The translations under genes were made by a program, and so were the position numbers. From Bradyrhizobium sp. AUGA SZCCT0176 (GTDB lineage Bacteria > Pseudomonadota > Alphaproteobacteria > Rhizobiales > Xanthobacteraceae), in the NCBI RefSeq assembly GCF_018130145.1, contig NZ_JAFCMB010000003.1, positions 62,001-126,000 on the forward strand: 64,000 nt of DNA, written 5' to 3'. Positions 42,027-50,752 of this stretch are shown here, in pieces. Below the pieces are notes generated by a model. The model saw nothing but the letters and a program-made list of their open reading frames with translations. It made no database searches and was not told where the DNA came from. The first letter of the stretch is position 1. Every line of letters starts with the position of its first letter.

Positions 42027-43439
42027 TCAAGCGATCGGCGGACGCGCGGAGGCCCATGGGCGTGCGGCCTCGAACGCCGCGGACATTTGCAGCACTCCGA
42101 GATCGTCGCAGCGCCGGCCGACGATCTGCAGCCCGACCGGCAGGCCTGATGGCGTGAACCCGCAGGGAATGGATGCTGCTGGATTCTGTGCCAGGTTGAA
42201 GGGATAGGAAAATTCCGCCCACGACATCCAGTCCCACGGATGCTGCGGCCAGTGATCGGGCTGCAACAGCGTGGCGGGGAATGCCGCGACCGACACCGCC
42301 GGTGTCAGGAGAAAATCCCATTCCTCGAAAAAATGGTGGATCTCCGCGCAATAGGCGAGTTTTGCGACCTTCATTTTCAAATAGTCTGACAGCGTGATGT
42401 GCTGTCCGGCTTCGAAACATGCGACAAAGCCCGGATCCAGCCGGTCGCGGAATTCAGCGATGCGGTCCGCGTAACGGCTGTAATGCGCCGGCCAGAAGAA
42501 GCGCGCCAGCTCCGGGCCCTTCGGTCCCCACGGCGTTGCGACCTGTTCGACGCGCCAGCCGAGCTCGGTTTCGAACGCCTCTGCGGCCTTGCGCACCAAT
42601 GCCGCCACATCAGGGTCGACGCGGGCATGGCCGAGATCCGGACTGAACGCGATGCGCGGCGCGCGCGGCCGGCTCGCGAGCTGGCCGGGATAGTCGGCCG
42701 GCGGCCCTTCAAGGCTCGACTGATCATCGGGATGGCGGCCGGCCATCACTTTTAGCATCAGGGCAGCGTCAGCGACCGTGCGCGTCAAAGGACCGAGGTG
42801 CACGGTGTTATCGCTCGGTGTCATCGGCGATTGCGGCACGCGACCGTAGGTCGGCTTGATTCCGTAGACGCCGCAGAAATGCGCGGGCATGCGGATCGAG
42901 CCCGCGCCGTCACTGCCTTGATGGAGCGGGCCATAACCAGCGGCGGCGCCTACGCCCGCGCCCGAAGAAGACGCGCCGGCGTTCAAGCCGAGCTTCCAGG
43001 GATTATGCGTGACGCCGGTCAGCGGACTGTGGCTGACGCCCTTCCAGCCGAACTCGGGCGTGGTGGTCTTGCCGAGAATGATGGCGCCCGCGTTGCGAAG
43101 CCGCGCGACCGCGACGTTATCTGCGGGCGCGACCTCGCCGCGAAACAAATAGGTCCCGCGTTCGAACGGCATGCCGCGCACCGGTTCGAGATCCTTGATG
43201 GTTACGGGAATGCCGTGCAGCGACCCAAGCGAATCGCCCTTGGCGAGCGCGCTGTCGGCCGCCGCCGCGGCGTCCATCGCCTGCGCTGCCGCCAGATGCG
43301 CGAAGGCATTCAGTTTGGGCTCAAGGGCTGTGATGCGCTCCAGCACCGTCGACGTGATTTCGACGGATGAGAGTTTCTTGGCGCGGATCGCGCCTGCCAG
43401 CTCCGTTGCCGGCGTGAAGCAGAGATCGACCTTGTCCAT
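42027..43439 (-). CDS. amidase signature family hydrolase
   Basis: Amidase of 470 residues which hydrolyses a carboxamide to acid and ammonia with a Ser-cisSer-Lys triad. The Lys is in GIPVTIKDLEPV, the cis-Ser in NAGASSSGAGVGAAAGYG and the nucleophilic Ser in QGSDGAGSIRMPAHFCGVYGIKPTYGRVP (GGSIR variant). The GGS-core is typical. It starts 3 bases after the stop of the molybdoenzyme gene and is preceded by GGAAG, so it belongs to the end of the leftward catabolic operon. The substrate is likely an amide intermediate of that pathway, but no specific substrate can be given. Confidence 0.9.
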   Translation of the reverse strand: MDKVDLCFTPATELAGAIRAKKLSSVEITSTVLERITALEPKLNAFAHLAAAQAMDAAAAADSALAKGDSLGSLHGIPVTIKDLEPVRGMPFERGTYLFRGEVAPADNVAVARLRNAGAIILGKTTTPEFGWKGVSHSPLTGVTHNPWKLGLNAGASSSGAGVGAAAGYGPLHQGSDGAGSIRMPAHFCGVYGIKPTYGRVPQSPMTPSDNTVHLGPLTRTVADAALMLKVMAGRHPDDQSSLEGPPADYPGQLASRPRAPRIAFSPDLGHARVDPDVAALVRKAAEAFETELGWRVEQVATPWGPKGPELARFFWPAHYSRYADRIAEFRDRLDPGFVACFEAGQHITLSDYLKMKVAKLAYCAEIHHFFEEWDFLLTPAVSVAAFPATLLQPDHWPQHPWDWMSWAEFSYPFNLAQNPAASIPCGFTPSGLPVGLQIVGRRCDDLGVLQMSAAFEAARPWASARPPIA

Positions 43440-43442
43440 CGC

Positions 43443-45785
43443 TCAGCTTCCGCGTTTCGCGGTCACGGGCGGATCGTAGGCCTGGATCGGCGGCAGATTG
43501 CCGGTGAAGCGTTCCACCTCGGCGGTCGTCAGTTGCCCGGTGCAGCCCTGCGCCAGAGAGGACGTGCCGACGTCCCGCGTCAGCACGTTCGGGTTGCCGT
43601 GCACGCAAAGCGAGGCCTCTTCCTGGGGATCGGCGGGATCATACCAGGCGCCGGTGGCCAACTGGATTACGCCCTGCCGGATGCCGTCGGTAACACGCAC
43701 GCCCGCAAGGCATGCACCACGCTCGTTGAACAATCGAATGATGTCGCCGTCGCTGATCCCGCGCGCGGCGGCGTCGATCGGATTCATGCATGCGACCTCG
43801 CGTCCGCGATGCTTGGAGGCTGCACTGTGGCCACCGAAGTCGAGCTGGCTGTGCAGCCGCGTTGCCGGCTGGTTGGCGACAAGGATCAGCGGCGCCGAAG
43901 GCGCCGGCACCTGCACCCGCTCCAGCCAGGCCGGATGACCCGGACAGTCGGCCTCGCCAAAGCCCGCGATGGTCTCCGAGAAAATCTCGAGCTTGCCGCT
44001 GGGCGTCGGCAGTTTTGCTCCATCCGGATCTTCGCGGAAACGGCGCAGCTGCCCGCCATCGTCGGGGTGTTGCGGCATGACCAGGCCGTCGCCCTTCCAG
44101 AATTCGTCGAAACTCGGCGCCGCTAATCCGCGCTCCGCCAGCCCTTTCCGCGTCGGCTCATACAGATACTCCAGCCATTGGCGAACATTGCGGCCTTCGG
44201 TGAATTCCTCGCGCTTACCGAGGCGTTCGGCGAGATCGGAGAAGATCGCGTAATCGTCCCGCGCTTCACCATAAGGCGGCGCAATCTGCTGCATCGGCAC
44301 CAGCAAGGGATCGTTGGCGTTGGCGCCGATATCCTCGCGCTCCAGCGTCATGGTCGCGGGAAGCACGAAATCGGCATGCCTCGCCGTCGCGGTCCAGCCC
44401 AATTCATGCACCACCAACGTATCGACCTGCGCGAAAGCCTTCCTCAGGCGATTGATGTCCTGATGATGATGGAACGGATTGCCGCCGGCCCAATAGACCA
44501 GTCGGATGTCGGGATAGGTCCTGGTCTTGCCGTTGTAGCGATAGGTGCCGCCGGGATTGAGCAGCATGTCGGCGATGCGGGCGACCGGAATGAATTCGGT
44601 GACGCCGTTGCGGCCCTGCGACAGCGTCGGCGTCGGCACGGCGTTGTAGCGCCGTCCGTAATAGGCGATGGCCCCGAGCGCATAGGCGTAACCGCCGCCC
44701 GGCAGGCCGATCTGCCCCAGCGCTGCGGCAAGCACCGCGCCCATCCAGACCGGTTGCTCGCCATGTTCGGCCCGTTGCAGCGAGTGCGAGACCACGATCA
44801 GCGCGCGGCGGCCGTGGAGCTGTCGGGCGAGCGCCACGATGGTGTCGGCCGCAACGCCTGAAATCGCGGCGGCCCATGCCGCGTCCTTGGGCTGGCCGTC
44901 CGTCTCGCCGAGGACGTAACGCTCGAACACCGGCCAGCCAACCGTGAAGCGATCGAGGAAAGCGCGATCGTGCAGTCCCTCGACGACCAGCGTATGCACC
45001 AGCGCCAGCATCAAGGCGACATCGGTGCCCGGGATGTTGCTGATCCACTGCGAGCGGGCCTCGTCCGGCAAATCGCCGCGCAGCGGGCTCACATGGACGA
45101 ACTGGCAGCCGCGAGCGGCGGCGCGCACCATGGCGCCACGCTCGACATGCTTGCTGGTGCCGCCGCCGGCCACCATGCTGTTCTTCAGCGCCATGCCGCC
45201 GAAGGCGAGCACGACATCGCTATGCTCGGCAATCTGTTCCCAGGAGACGTTGCGCTTGGTCAAATCCTCGTAGTCGCCGATGATGTGAGGCACCACGACA
45301 GTGGCGGCGCCGGAACTGTATGAATTGACCGACTTGACGTAGCCGCCCATCGCGACGTTCAGGAAGCGATGGACCTGGCTTTGCGCATGGTGAAAGCGGC
45401 CCGCGCTCGACCAGCCGTAGGATCCACCGAACACCGCGCCCGGGCCATAATTATCCCGCACGCGGGCGAGTTCCGCGCCGAGCAGGTCCAGCGCGTCCTT
45501 CCACGACATCGGGACAAATTCATCACGCCCGCGGCGCGCGTCCGGCCCGCGCTTTCCTTCGAGCCAGCCGCGGCGCACCATCGGCTGCGCGACCCGCGCG
45601 CGATGACGCAAGGCGCCGGGAAAATTGTCGATGATCTGGTTCGGATCGGGATCGTCAGGATGCGGCCGAACCTCGAGTTCATCACCCCGCCAGCGCGCCG
45701 AAAACACGCCCCAATGCGACGAATGCGGCCGGAAAGATGCGTCGGCCGGGGAAGCGGGAGGGGTTTTCTCGGTCACATCGGTCAT
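43443..45785 (-). CDS. molybdopterin-dependent oxidoreductase, DMSO reductase family (BisC/TorA-like)
   Basis: Single-subunit bis-MGD molybdoenzyme of 780 residues close in length and layout to biotin sulfoxide reductase and TMAO/DMSO reductases. The cofactor ligand is the second Ser of FGGSYGWSSAGRFHHAQ (about Ser127), in place of the Ser in DorA YGWKSPGRLHN. There is no N-terminal Cys motif for an Fe-S cluster and no signal peptide, so a cytoplasmic enzyme is expected. The C-terminal dinucleotide-binding segment contains HSQLDFGGHSAASKHRGREVACMNPIDAAARGI. The start at 45785 (MTDVTEK) follows GAGAG at 7 bases. Its place in a catabolic operon with an amidase is unusual for a sulfoxide reductase. 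Confidence 0.88.
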   Translation of the reverse strand: MTDVTEKTPPASPADASFRPHSSHWGVFSARWRGDELEVRPHPDDPDPNQIIDNFPGALRHRARVAQPMVRRGWLEGKRGPDARRGRDEFVPMSWKDALDLLGAELARVRDNYGPGAVFGGSYGWSSAGRFHHAQSQVHRFLNVAMGGYVKSVNSYSSGAATVVVPHIIGDYEDLTKRNVSWEQIAEHSDVVLAFGGMALKNSMVAGGGTSKHVERGAMVRAAARGCQFVHVSPLRGDLPDEARSQWISNIPGTDVALMLALVHTLVVEGLHDRAFLDRFTVGWPVFERYVLGETDGQPKDAAWAAAISGVAADTIVALARQLHGRRALIVVSHSLQRAEHGEQPVWMGAVLAAALGQIGLPGGGYAYALGAIAYYGRRYNAVPTPTLSQGRNGVTEFIPVARIADMLLNPGGTYRYNGKTRTYPDIRLVYWAGGNPFHHHQDINRLRKAFAQVDTLVVHELGWTATARHADFVLPATMTLEREDIGANANDPLLVPMQQIAPPYGEARDDYAIFSDLAERLGKREEFTEGRNVRQWLEYLYEPTRKGLAERGLAAPSFDEFWKGDGLVMPQHPDDGGQLRRFREDPDGAKLPTPSGKLEIFSETIAGFGEADCPGHPAWLERVQVPAPSAPLILVANQPATRLHSQLDFGGHSAASKHRGREVACMNPIDAAARGISDGDIIRLFNERGACLAGVRVTDGIRQGVIQLATGAWYDPADPQEEASLCVHGNPNVLTRDVGTSSLAQGCTGQLTTAEVERFTGNLPPIQAYDPPVTAKRGS

Positions 45786-45989
45786 TCGAAATCTCTCATC
45801 GCCATTTGGTGCATGCCAGCACAAATCTGCCGCCGACAGTGTAGACCCATCGGGCGCTGAGAGTATTGCGAAATTAGGGAGAGAGGCCTGCTTGACCCGC
45901 GCCCCGGGCGAACGCCGCCGCGCGCGAGTTGCATCGATTCGGTTTACAGCTGACGCCTGTGGGGGTTCATTGGAGCTTCCCCGTGCCCA

Positions 45990-46865
45990 TCAATCCGGAA
46001 AGCCAAATAGCCTGGCTGGATTGGTCACCAGAATTTTCTCAAGCTCCGCTTCATCGGGCGCATAGCGATAGAGCAGCTCCAGCAGATCCGCATCGTTGGG
46101 CGGCTGGACCACCGAAACCGGGTGCGGCCAGTCGCTGGCCCATACACAGCGGTCGGGCGCCGCCTCGATATAGGCGCGGGCGATCGGAATGACGTCGTCC
46201 CACGGAGGGCCGGCCTTCGAGGTCTTCTCGCCGAGCGACAGCATCACCCAGAAATTGCCCTTTGAGAGCAGGTCGAGCACCGCGCGCAAATTCGGGTCGT
46301 CCTTGCCGCGCAGCGGATCGGGTCGCCCCATGTGATCGATCAGGACAGGCACGTTCAGCCCGCGGATCTTGTCGAGATTCCCGACGATGCCATCCTTCTC
46401 GGGCTGGAACTTCGCGTACCAGCCGAGCTCGCGGATGCGCGCGATGGCGCGCTCGAAATCCTTGTCGGACAGCACCGCGCCAAGCTCTTTTCGGAAACTA
46501 AAGCGTGCCCCGCCGACACCTGCGGCATCAAGCCTGGCAAGATAGGAATCATCGGCTTCTGCAAAGACGAGTGCGTTGGCGCAGGCGCGATAGTTCGACC
46601 CCATCGCGGCCAAGCCATCCAGCACCACGGAATGATCAGCGCCATAGGTCGTGGTTTGCACAATGATGCCGCGCTCGATGCCGAGCGCCTTGTGGACGCG
46701 CAGCGCCGCCTCCCAGGTCGCGGATGGCATCTGGTAGGCCGCCCCTGCCCGGATCGGATATTTTTCCACCGGCCCCAGCACGTGAAACTGGCTGTCGATG
46801 CTCTTCGGCGGCGGCAGCCTCAAAGGACGGCGCGGGTTCGGATCGAACGGAAGGTAGCTCGGCAT
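45990..46865 (-). CDS. amidohydrolase family protein, PDC-lactonase-like
   Basis: TIM-barrel amidohydrolase of 291 residues, similar to 2-pyrone-4,6-dicarboxylate lactonase and related dicarboxylate hydrolases. The first strand reads IDSQFHVLGP: the usual HxH metal motif is QxH (Gln26-His28). Further landmarks are VPVLIDHMGRPDP, SLGEKTSK and CVWASDWPHPVSV with the catalytic Asp. The start at 46865 (MPSYLPFDPN) follows GAGGA at 7 bases; a longer frame to 47123 overlaps the RidA gene and is rejected. It opens a ring-like lactone or amide in the same operon as a hydratase (inference). Confidence 0.85.
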   Translation of the reverse strand: MPSYLPFDPNPRRPLRLPPPKSIDSQFHVLGPVEKYPIRAGAAYQMPSATWEAALRVHKALGIERGIIVQTTTYGADHSVVLDGLAAMGSNYRACANALVFAEADDSYLARLDAAGVGGARFSFRKELGAVLSDKDFERAIARIRELGWYAKFQPEKDGIVGNLDKIRGLNVPVLIDHMGRPDPLRGKDDPNLRAVLDLLSKGNFWVMLSLGEKTSKAGPPWDDVIPIARAYIEAAPDRCVWASDWPHPVSVVQPPNDADLLELLYRYAPDEAELEKILVTNPARLFGFPD

Positions 46866-46888
46866 GGTTTGTCCTCTTCTCGATGCCT

Positions 46889-47272
46889 TCAATCGATCAC
46901 GGCGGTGAAGTCGCACTGCACCAGCGCGCCGCCATCCATGTTCATCTGCAGCGCATGACGGGCGGGGCGCGAATGCTCGTCGGGAAACATCTTCAGCCAC
47001 TCCACATTGACCGGCGCGCGCTGGGTGCGATCCTGCAACCACACCGTCATCTTGATGATGTCGTCGGTGCTGCCGCCGCCGGCGTCCACGATGGCCTTCA
47101 TGTGGGCGAACATGTTGGCGCACTGGTCCTCGATACGATCAGGCATGACGCCGGTTGCGGGATCGCGACCGAGGATGACGCCGGACATCAAGAGATTGCC
47201 GATCCGGCATGCATTCGGAATCGGGTTGGCATGCTTGAACTCGCCGATATGGATGCTCTTGCGTCGCGCCAT
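46889..47272 (-). CDS. RidA family protein
   Basis: RidA/YjgF/YER057c-family protein of 127 residues; the family deaminates reactive enamines/imines, and some members are 2-aminomuconate deaminases in aromatic pathways. The conserved Arg105 lies in RPARHALQM; the C-terminal segment CDFTAVI has Asp121 where RidA of E. coli has a Glu. It is located between the hydratase and the amidohydrolase genes with gaps of 29 and 23 bases. This position supports a role in removing ammonia from a ring-derived enamine rather than general detoxification (inference). Confidence 0.9.
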   Translation of the reverse strand: MARRKSIHIGEFKHANPIPNACRIGNLLMSGVILGRDPATGVMPDRIEDQCANMFAHMKAIVDAGGGSTDDIIKMTVWLQDRTQRAPVNVEWLKMFPDEHSRPARHALQMNMDGGALVQCDFTAVID

Positions 47273-47301
47273 TTACACACCTCGTTTTGAAAAATGTTCG
47301 C

Positions 47302-48105
47302 TCAGACGAATTGGCAGGAAACCGATCCGAACGGACCGTAATCGGCATGAAACGTATCGCCCTTGCTGATTTCGACCGGGCGCGTAAAGGATCCCGCCAA
47401 CACCACTTCGCCCGCAGCCAGGTGCTCGTCATGGAGAGCCAGCCGGTTGGCGAGCCACGCCACGCCATTGGCCGGGTGGTTGAGGACGCCGGCCGCGATC
47501 CCGGTCTCTTCGATTTGCCCGTTGCGAAACAGCAATGCTCCGATCCAGCGCAGATCGGCCTCCAGCGGCCGGAACGGCCGGCCGCCGACCACCAGCGCCG
47601 CGTTCGCCGCGTTGTCGGAGATCGTATCGGTGACCTTGCGCGGCGCCTTTGTCTGAGGATCGACCCGGTGCATGCGCGTTTCCAAAATTTCCAGCGCAGG
47701 TGTGACGTAGTCGGTGGCGTTGAGCACGTCGAACAGCGTGCAGTCCGGCCCCTCCAGCGGCGCCTTCAGGACGAACGCCAGTTCGACCTCGATGCGCGGG
47801 GCGTGAAAGCGGTCGAACGGGATGGTGCCGGCGTCCGAATAGAACATGTCCGCGAACAGCACGCCGAAGTCCGGCTCGGAGATACCCACCGCGTTCTGCA
47901 TCGCCTTCGACGTCAGGCCGATCTTGTGGCCCTTGATGATGCGGCCGCGGATGAGCTGCAGCCTGGTCCACGCCCGCTGGATCGCATAGGCATCCTCGAT
48001 CGTCAGTTCCGGATATTCCGACGTGAACGCAGGGATCAGCGATTTGCTGCGTTCGGCCTCGTCGAGACGCTGCGCGAGGCGGTCGATGGTTTGCTGGTCG
48101 AGCAT
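47302..48105 (-). CDS. 2-oxo-hept-3-ene-1,7-dioate/2-keto-4-pentenoate-type hydratase
   Basis: FAH-fold hydratase of 267 residues resembling HpaH (HpcG), which adds water to 2-oxohept-3-ene-1,7-dioate in homoprotocatechuate meta-cleavage. Visible features: [51 protein letters not shown] with the metal Glu cluster (E-x-E), LEILETRM and [18 protein letters not shown]. Its start is 3 bases after the stop of the FAH gene, so translation is coupled. The dioate specificity is likely but not proven from sequence. Confidence 0.9.
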   Translation of the reverse strand: MLDQQTIDRLAQRLDEAERSKSLIPAFTSEYPELTIEDAYAIQRAWTRLQLIRGRIIKGHKIGLTSKAMQNAVGISEPDFGVLFADMFYSDAGTIPFDRFHAPRIEVELAFVLKAPLEGPDCTLFDVLNATDYVTPALEILETRMHRVDPQTKAPRKVTDTISDNAANAALVVGGRPFRPLEADLRWIGALLFRNGQIEETGIAAGVLNHPANGVAWLANRLALHDEHLAAGEVVLAGSFTRPVEISKGDTFHADYGPFGSVSCQFV

Positions 48106-48108
48106 GAT

Positions 48109-48969
48109 CTAGGCCTCCGCGGCAACGACGTTGCGCAGGATACCGATGCGGGAGGATTCCACCTCGACCACGTCGCCGGGCTTCAGCCAGCGGGGCGGAT
48201 CGAACCGCGCACCCGCGCCGGTCGGGGTGCCGGTTGCGATCATGTCGCCCGGCTTCAGGGTCGCGAAGGTGGAGAGATAGGCGATCAGGAAGTCGAACGG
48301 AAACATCAGCCGCTCGGTGGAATCGCTCTGCCGCACCTCGCCGTTGACGCGGGTGACGATATCGTGCGGCCCGCGCGGATCGCATTCGTCGGAACTGACA
48401 ATCCACGGCCCGACGCTGCCGGAGCGATCGAAATTCTTGCCCTGCGTGACGTTGAATTTGCCGTGATGCAGCCAGTCGCGCACGCTGCCTTCGTTGCACA
48501 GCGTCATGCCGAAGATGTGGTCGAAGGCCCGCTCGCGCGGGATATGGCGCCCCGCCTTGCCGATCACGATGACGAGTTCGCCCTCGTAATCCAGTTGCTC
48601 GGAAATTTTCGGCTTCTCGATCGGCTGACCGGAGCCGACCACCGAGGACGGATTACGGACGAACAGGCTGGGATATTTCGGCAGGTCCGAATTGTCTTTG
48701 TATTCAGCGTTGCGATCCCGGTAGTTGACGCCGATGCACCACAGCTTTTCCGGGGCCGGGATCGGCGACCGCAAGGTGAGATCGCCGAGCGCATGGTCCG
48801 GCGCTTGTCCGGCGATGGCGGCACGCGCGGCCTCGAGGCCGTCGCCGGCAATCAAGGTCCGCAAGTCGGGAAACTTGGTGCCAATTCGGCTGCTCAGATC
48901 GACGACACCGCCGGCAACGGCCGCGCCGAAGCACGGTCGTCCGTTGGCGTGATAGCTCAGGAGACGCAT
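48109..48969 (-). CDS. fumarylacetoacetate hydrolase family isomerase/decarboxylase
   Basis: FAH-family protein of 286 residues, in the position where HpaG-type isomerase/decarboxylase precedes an HpaH-type hydratase. Motifs: LWCIGVNYRDRNAEY, YEGELVIVIGKAGRHIPRERAFDHIFGMTLCNEGSVRDW, GTPTGAGARFDPPRWLKPGDVVEV. The metal Glu residues are in DYEGELV. It starts 10 bases after the flavin reductase stop. Acts just before the hydratase in a meta-cleavage type route (inference). Confidence 0.9.
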   Translation of the reverse strand: MRLLSYHANGRPCFGAAVAGGVVDLSSRIGTKFPDLRTLIAGDGLEAARAAIAGQAPDHALGDLTLRSPIPAPEKLWCIGVNYRDRNAEYKDNSDLPKYPSLFVRNPSSVVGSGQPIEKPKISEQLDYEGELVIVIGKAGRHIPRERAFDHIFGMTLCNEGSVRDWLHHGKFNVTQGKNFDRSGSVGPWIVSSDECDPRGPHDIVTRVNGEVRQSDSTERLMFPFDFLIAYLSTFATLKPGDMIATGTPTGAGARFDPPRWLKPGDVVEVESSRIGILRNVVAAEA

Positions 48970-48979
48970 TTGGCTTCCT

Positions 48980-49597
48980 TCAGGATTCGGATTTCGAGGT
49001 CTGGAAAACTGGCTTCAGGGTGACGATCTCGCCGAGCCGCGCGTAGCGCGGACCGCCGATGCGTGCGATGGGGTCCAGCGCCTCGGTCTCGATCTTGCCG
49101 TTCTGCAGCAGCCCGTCGCGGACGTGGAACACCAGCACTTCGCCGACAATCAGCCGGCTGCGGGTTTCGCCGAATTCGAGGCATTGCCGAAAGCGGCACT
49201 CCATCGCGATCGGTGCTGCGGCCAGATGGGGCACCCTAATGCGCTCGCTCGGCAGCGTCTCGAGTTGCAACTCCTCGACCTCACTGACTTCGGGCGGATG
49301 CTCGGTGGAACTCTCATGCACCGCAATCATCAGGCTCGAATCGGCGATGTGGACGACGTATTCCTCGTTGTTGAGAATATTATGTGCCGTGTCCTTGTAG
49401 ATTCCAGCCTTGCGGCCGACGCTGATCGCCAGCATCGGCGGCTTCGGCGAGACAAAGGTAAAGGCGCTGAACGGCGCAAGGTTGACGGTGCCGCCGCCCG
49501 ACAGGCTGGTGACCCAGGCGATCGGACGCGGCACCACGATGCCGGTGATCAGCCGGTAGGCCCGCTCGGCATCGAGGTCTGACGGATCGATCCGCAT
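48980..49597 (-). CDS. flavin reductase-like FMN-binding protein
   Basis: Split-barrel flavin reductase of 205 residues. Family features include RLITGIVVPRPIAWVTSLSGGGTVNLAPFSAFTFVSPKPPMLAIS, with the flavin phosphate-binding NLAPFS. These proteins supply reduced FMN/FAD to a monooxygenase or act as FMN-dependent oxidoreductases. The usual oxygenase partner is not present in the operon. It sits 10 bases after the TctC gene and 10 bases before the FAH gene. Confidence 0.9.
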   Translation of the reverse strand: MRIDPSDLDAERAYRLITGIVVPRPIAWVTSLSGGGTVNLAPFSAFTFVSPKPPMLAISVGRKAGIYKDTAHNILNNEEYVVHIADSSLMIAVHESSTEHPPEVSEVEELQLETLPSERIRVPHLAAAPIAMECRFRQCLEFGETRSRLIVGEVLVFHVRDGLLQNGKIETEALDPIARIGGPRYARLGEIVTLKPVFQTSKSES

Positions 49598-49607
49598 CGC
49601 AGGCCCC

Positions 49608-50585
49608 TCAATCGGACTTGATGTTCGCCTTGCGGACCACCGGGATCCATTTGGCGTCCTCGGCCTCGAGATAGCTCTTGAACGCCGCCGGCGTCATCGT
49701 GACGGCCTCGGCGCCGAGCGTATTGAACTTTTCGACGATCGCGGGATCCTTCAGGATCGTCGCCATCGTATCGTGCAGCTTCGTCACGATCTCAGCGGGC
49801 GTACCTGATGGTGCGAACAGGCCGGTAAAGGTCTGGCCGTCGAATTCCTTGTAACCGAGTTCGGCGAAGGTCGGCACGTCAGGTATCCACGAGGCGCGGT
49901 GGCTGCCGGTGACGGCAAGTGCGCGCACATTTCCATTCTTGATGAAGGGCAGTCCGACCGAAATCTGGTCAAAGGCAAACTGCACCTGGCCCCCGATCAG
50001 ATCGTTGATGGCGGGCGCGTTGCCGCGGTAATGCGCCGTCACCCATTGGATGCCGAGCGTCGACTGTACGAGTTCGCTGAGCAAATGATTGGTGGTGCCG
50101 GCGCCGGGCGAGGCCATCGTCATCTTGCCGGGCTCGCGGCGAGCGAGATCGAAGAATTCCTTCAGATCCTTTGCCGCGACCGACGGATGCACCTCGAGCA
50201 CCAATGGCGTCATCGAAATCGAGGAGATGGGCAGGAAATCGCGTTTCCAGTTGTAGGCGTCGCGCTTGGCGATCTCGGGGGCGAACAGCACCGGTCCGTT
50301 GGCGCCGACAAACAGCGTGTAGCCGTCGGGCGTCGACTTCGCGAATGCCTCGCCGGCAATCAGACCGCCGGCACCGGCCTTGTTTTCCACGATGAAGGGC
50401 TGCCCCAGCATCGTTTGCAGCTTGTCGGCGATGATGCGCGCGGCTCCATCGACATTGCCGCCGGCCGGATAGGGCACGATGAGCTTCACCGACCGTGCCG
50501 GCCATTGCTGGGCCGCGACCGGAGCGCTCGACAGCGCCGTCATCAATGCCGTGACCGCGATGCCGGCGATGGCGAAAAATCTCAT
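49608..50585 (-). CDS. tripartite tricarboxylate transporter binding protein (TctC/Bug family), copy 3
   Basis: Periplasmic binding protein of 325 residues with signal peptide (AIAGIAVTALMTALSSAPVAAQ) and family segments WPARSVKLIVPYPAGGNVDGAARI and FIVENKAGAGGLIAGEAF. It follows GGAGGATGCA, a strong ribosome-binding site, and is the first gene of the long leftward catabolic operon. Its ligand is thus probably the growth substrate of that operon (inference). Membrane components are not encoded nearby. Confidence 0.93.
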   Translation of the reverse strand: MRFFAIAGIAVTALMTALSSAPVAAQQWPARSVKLIVPYPAGGNVDGAARIIADKLQTMLGQPFIVENKAGAGGLIAGEAFAKSTPDGYTLFVGANGPVLFAPEIAKRDAYNWKRDFLPISSISMTPLVLEVHPSVAAKDLKEFFDLARREPGKMTMASPGAGTTNHLLSELVQSTLGIQWVTAHYRGNAPAINDLIGGQVQFAFDQISVGLPFIKNGNVRALAVTGSHRASWIPDVPTFAELGYKEFDGQTFTGLFAPSGTPAEIVTKLHDTMATILKDPAIVEKFNTLGAEAVTMTPAAFKSYLEAEDAKWIPVVRKANIKSD

Positions 50586-50721
50586 TGCATCCTCCCGAAA
50601 GGCCTAAGCAGCTGGAGCAATCCGCTGCCTCGTTGTTGTGGGCGAGCTTCAGCCCGTCCGCCTATACGTTGATCCGATCTTGCCCCGCGGGCTTCCCTTG
50701 TCGATGGAATTGTGGTGTTTT

Positions 50722-50738
50722 TGTCCACATTATGGACA
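50722..50738. promoter_or_regulatory. inverted repeat, candidate IclR operator
   Basis: TGTCCA (50722-50727), 5-base spacer CATTA, TGGACA (50733-50738), a perfect inverted repeat in the divergent region between the TctC gene and the IclR gene. It lies 14 bases before the chosen IclR start and 136 bases upstream of the TctC start. An alternative ATG at 50732 falls inside it, which argues for the later start. Autoregulation is inferred. Confidence 0.5.
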
Positions 50739-50752
50739 TCGGACGAACCTGG

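Noticed and set aside
47287..49023. Plus-strand open frame of about 578 codons
   Set aside because: Antisense to the hydratase and FAH genes, whose motifs are complete on the minus strand.
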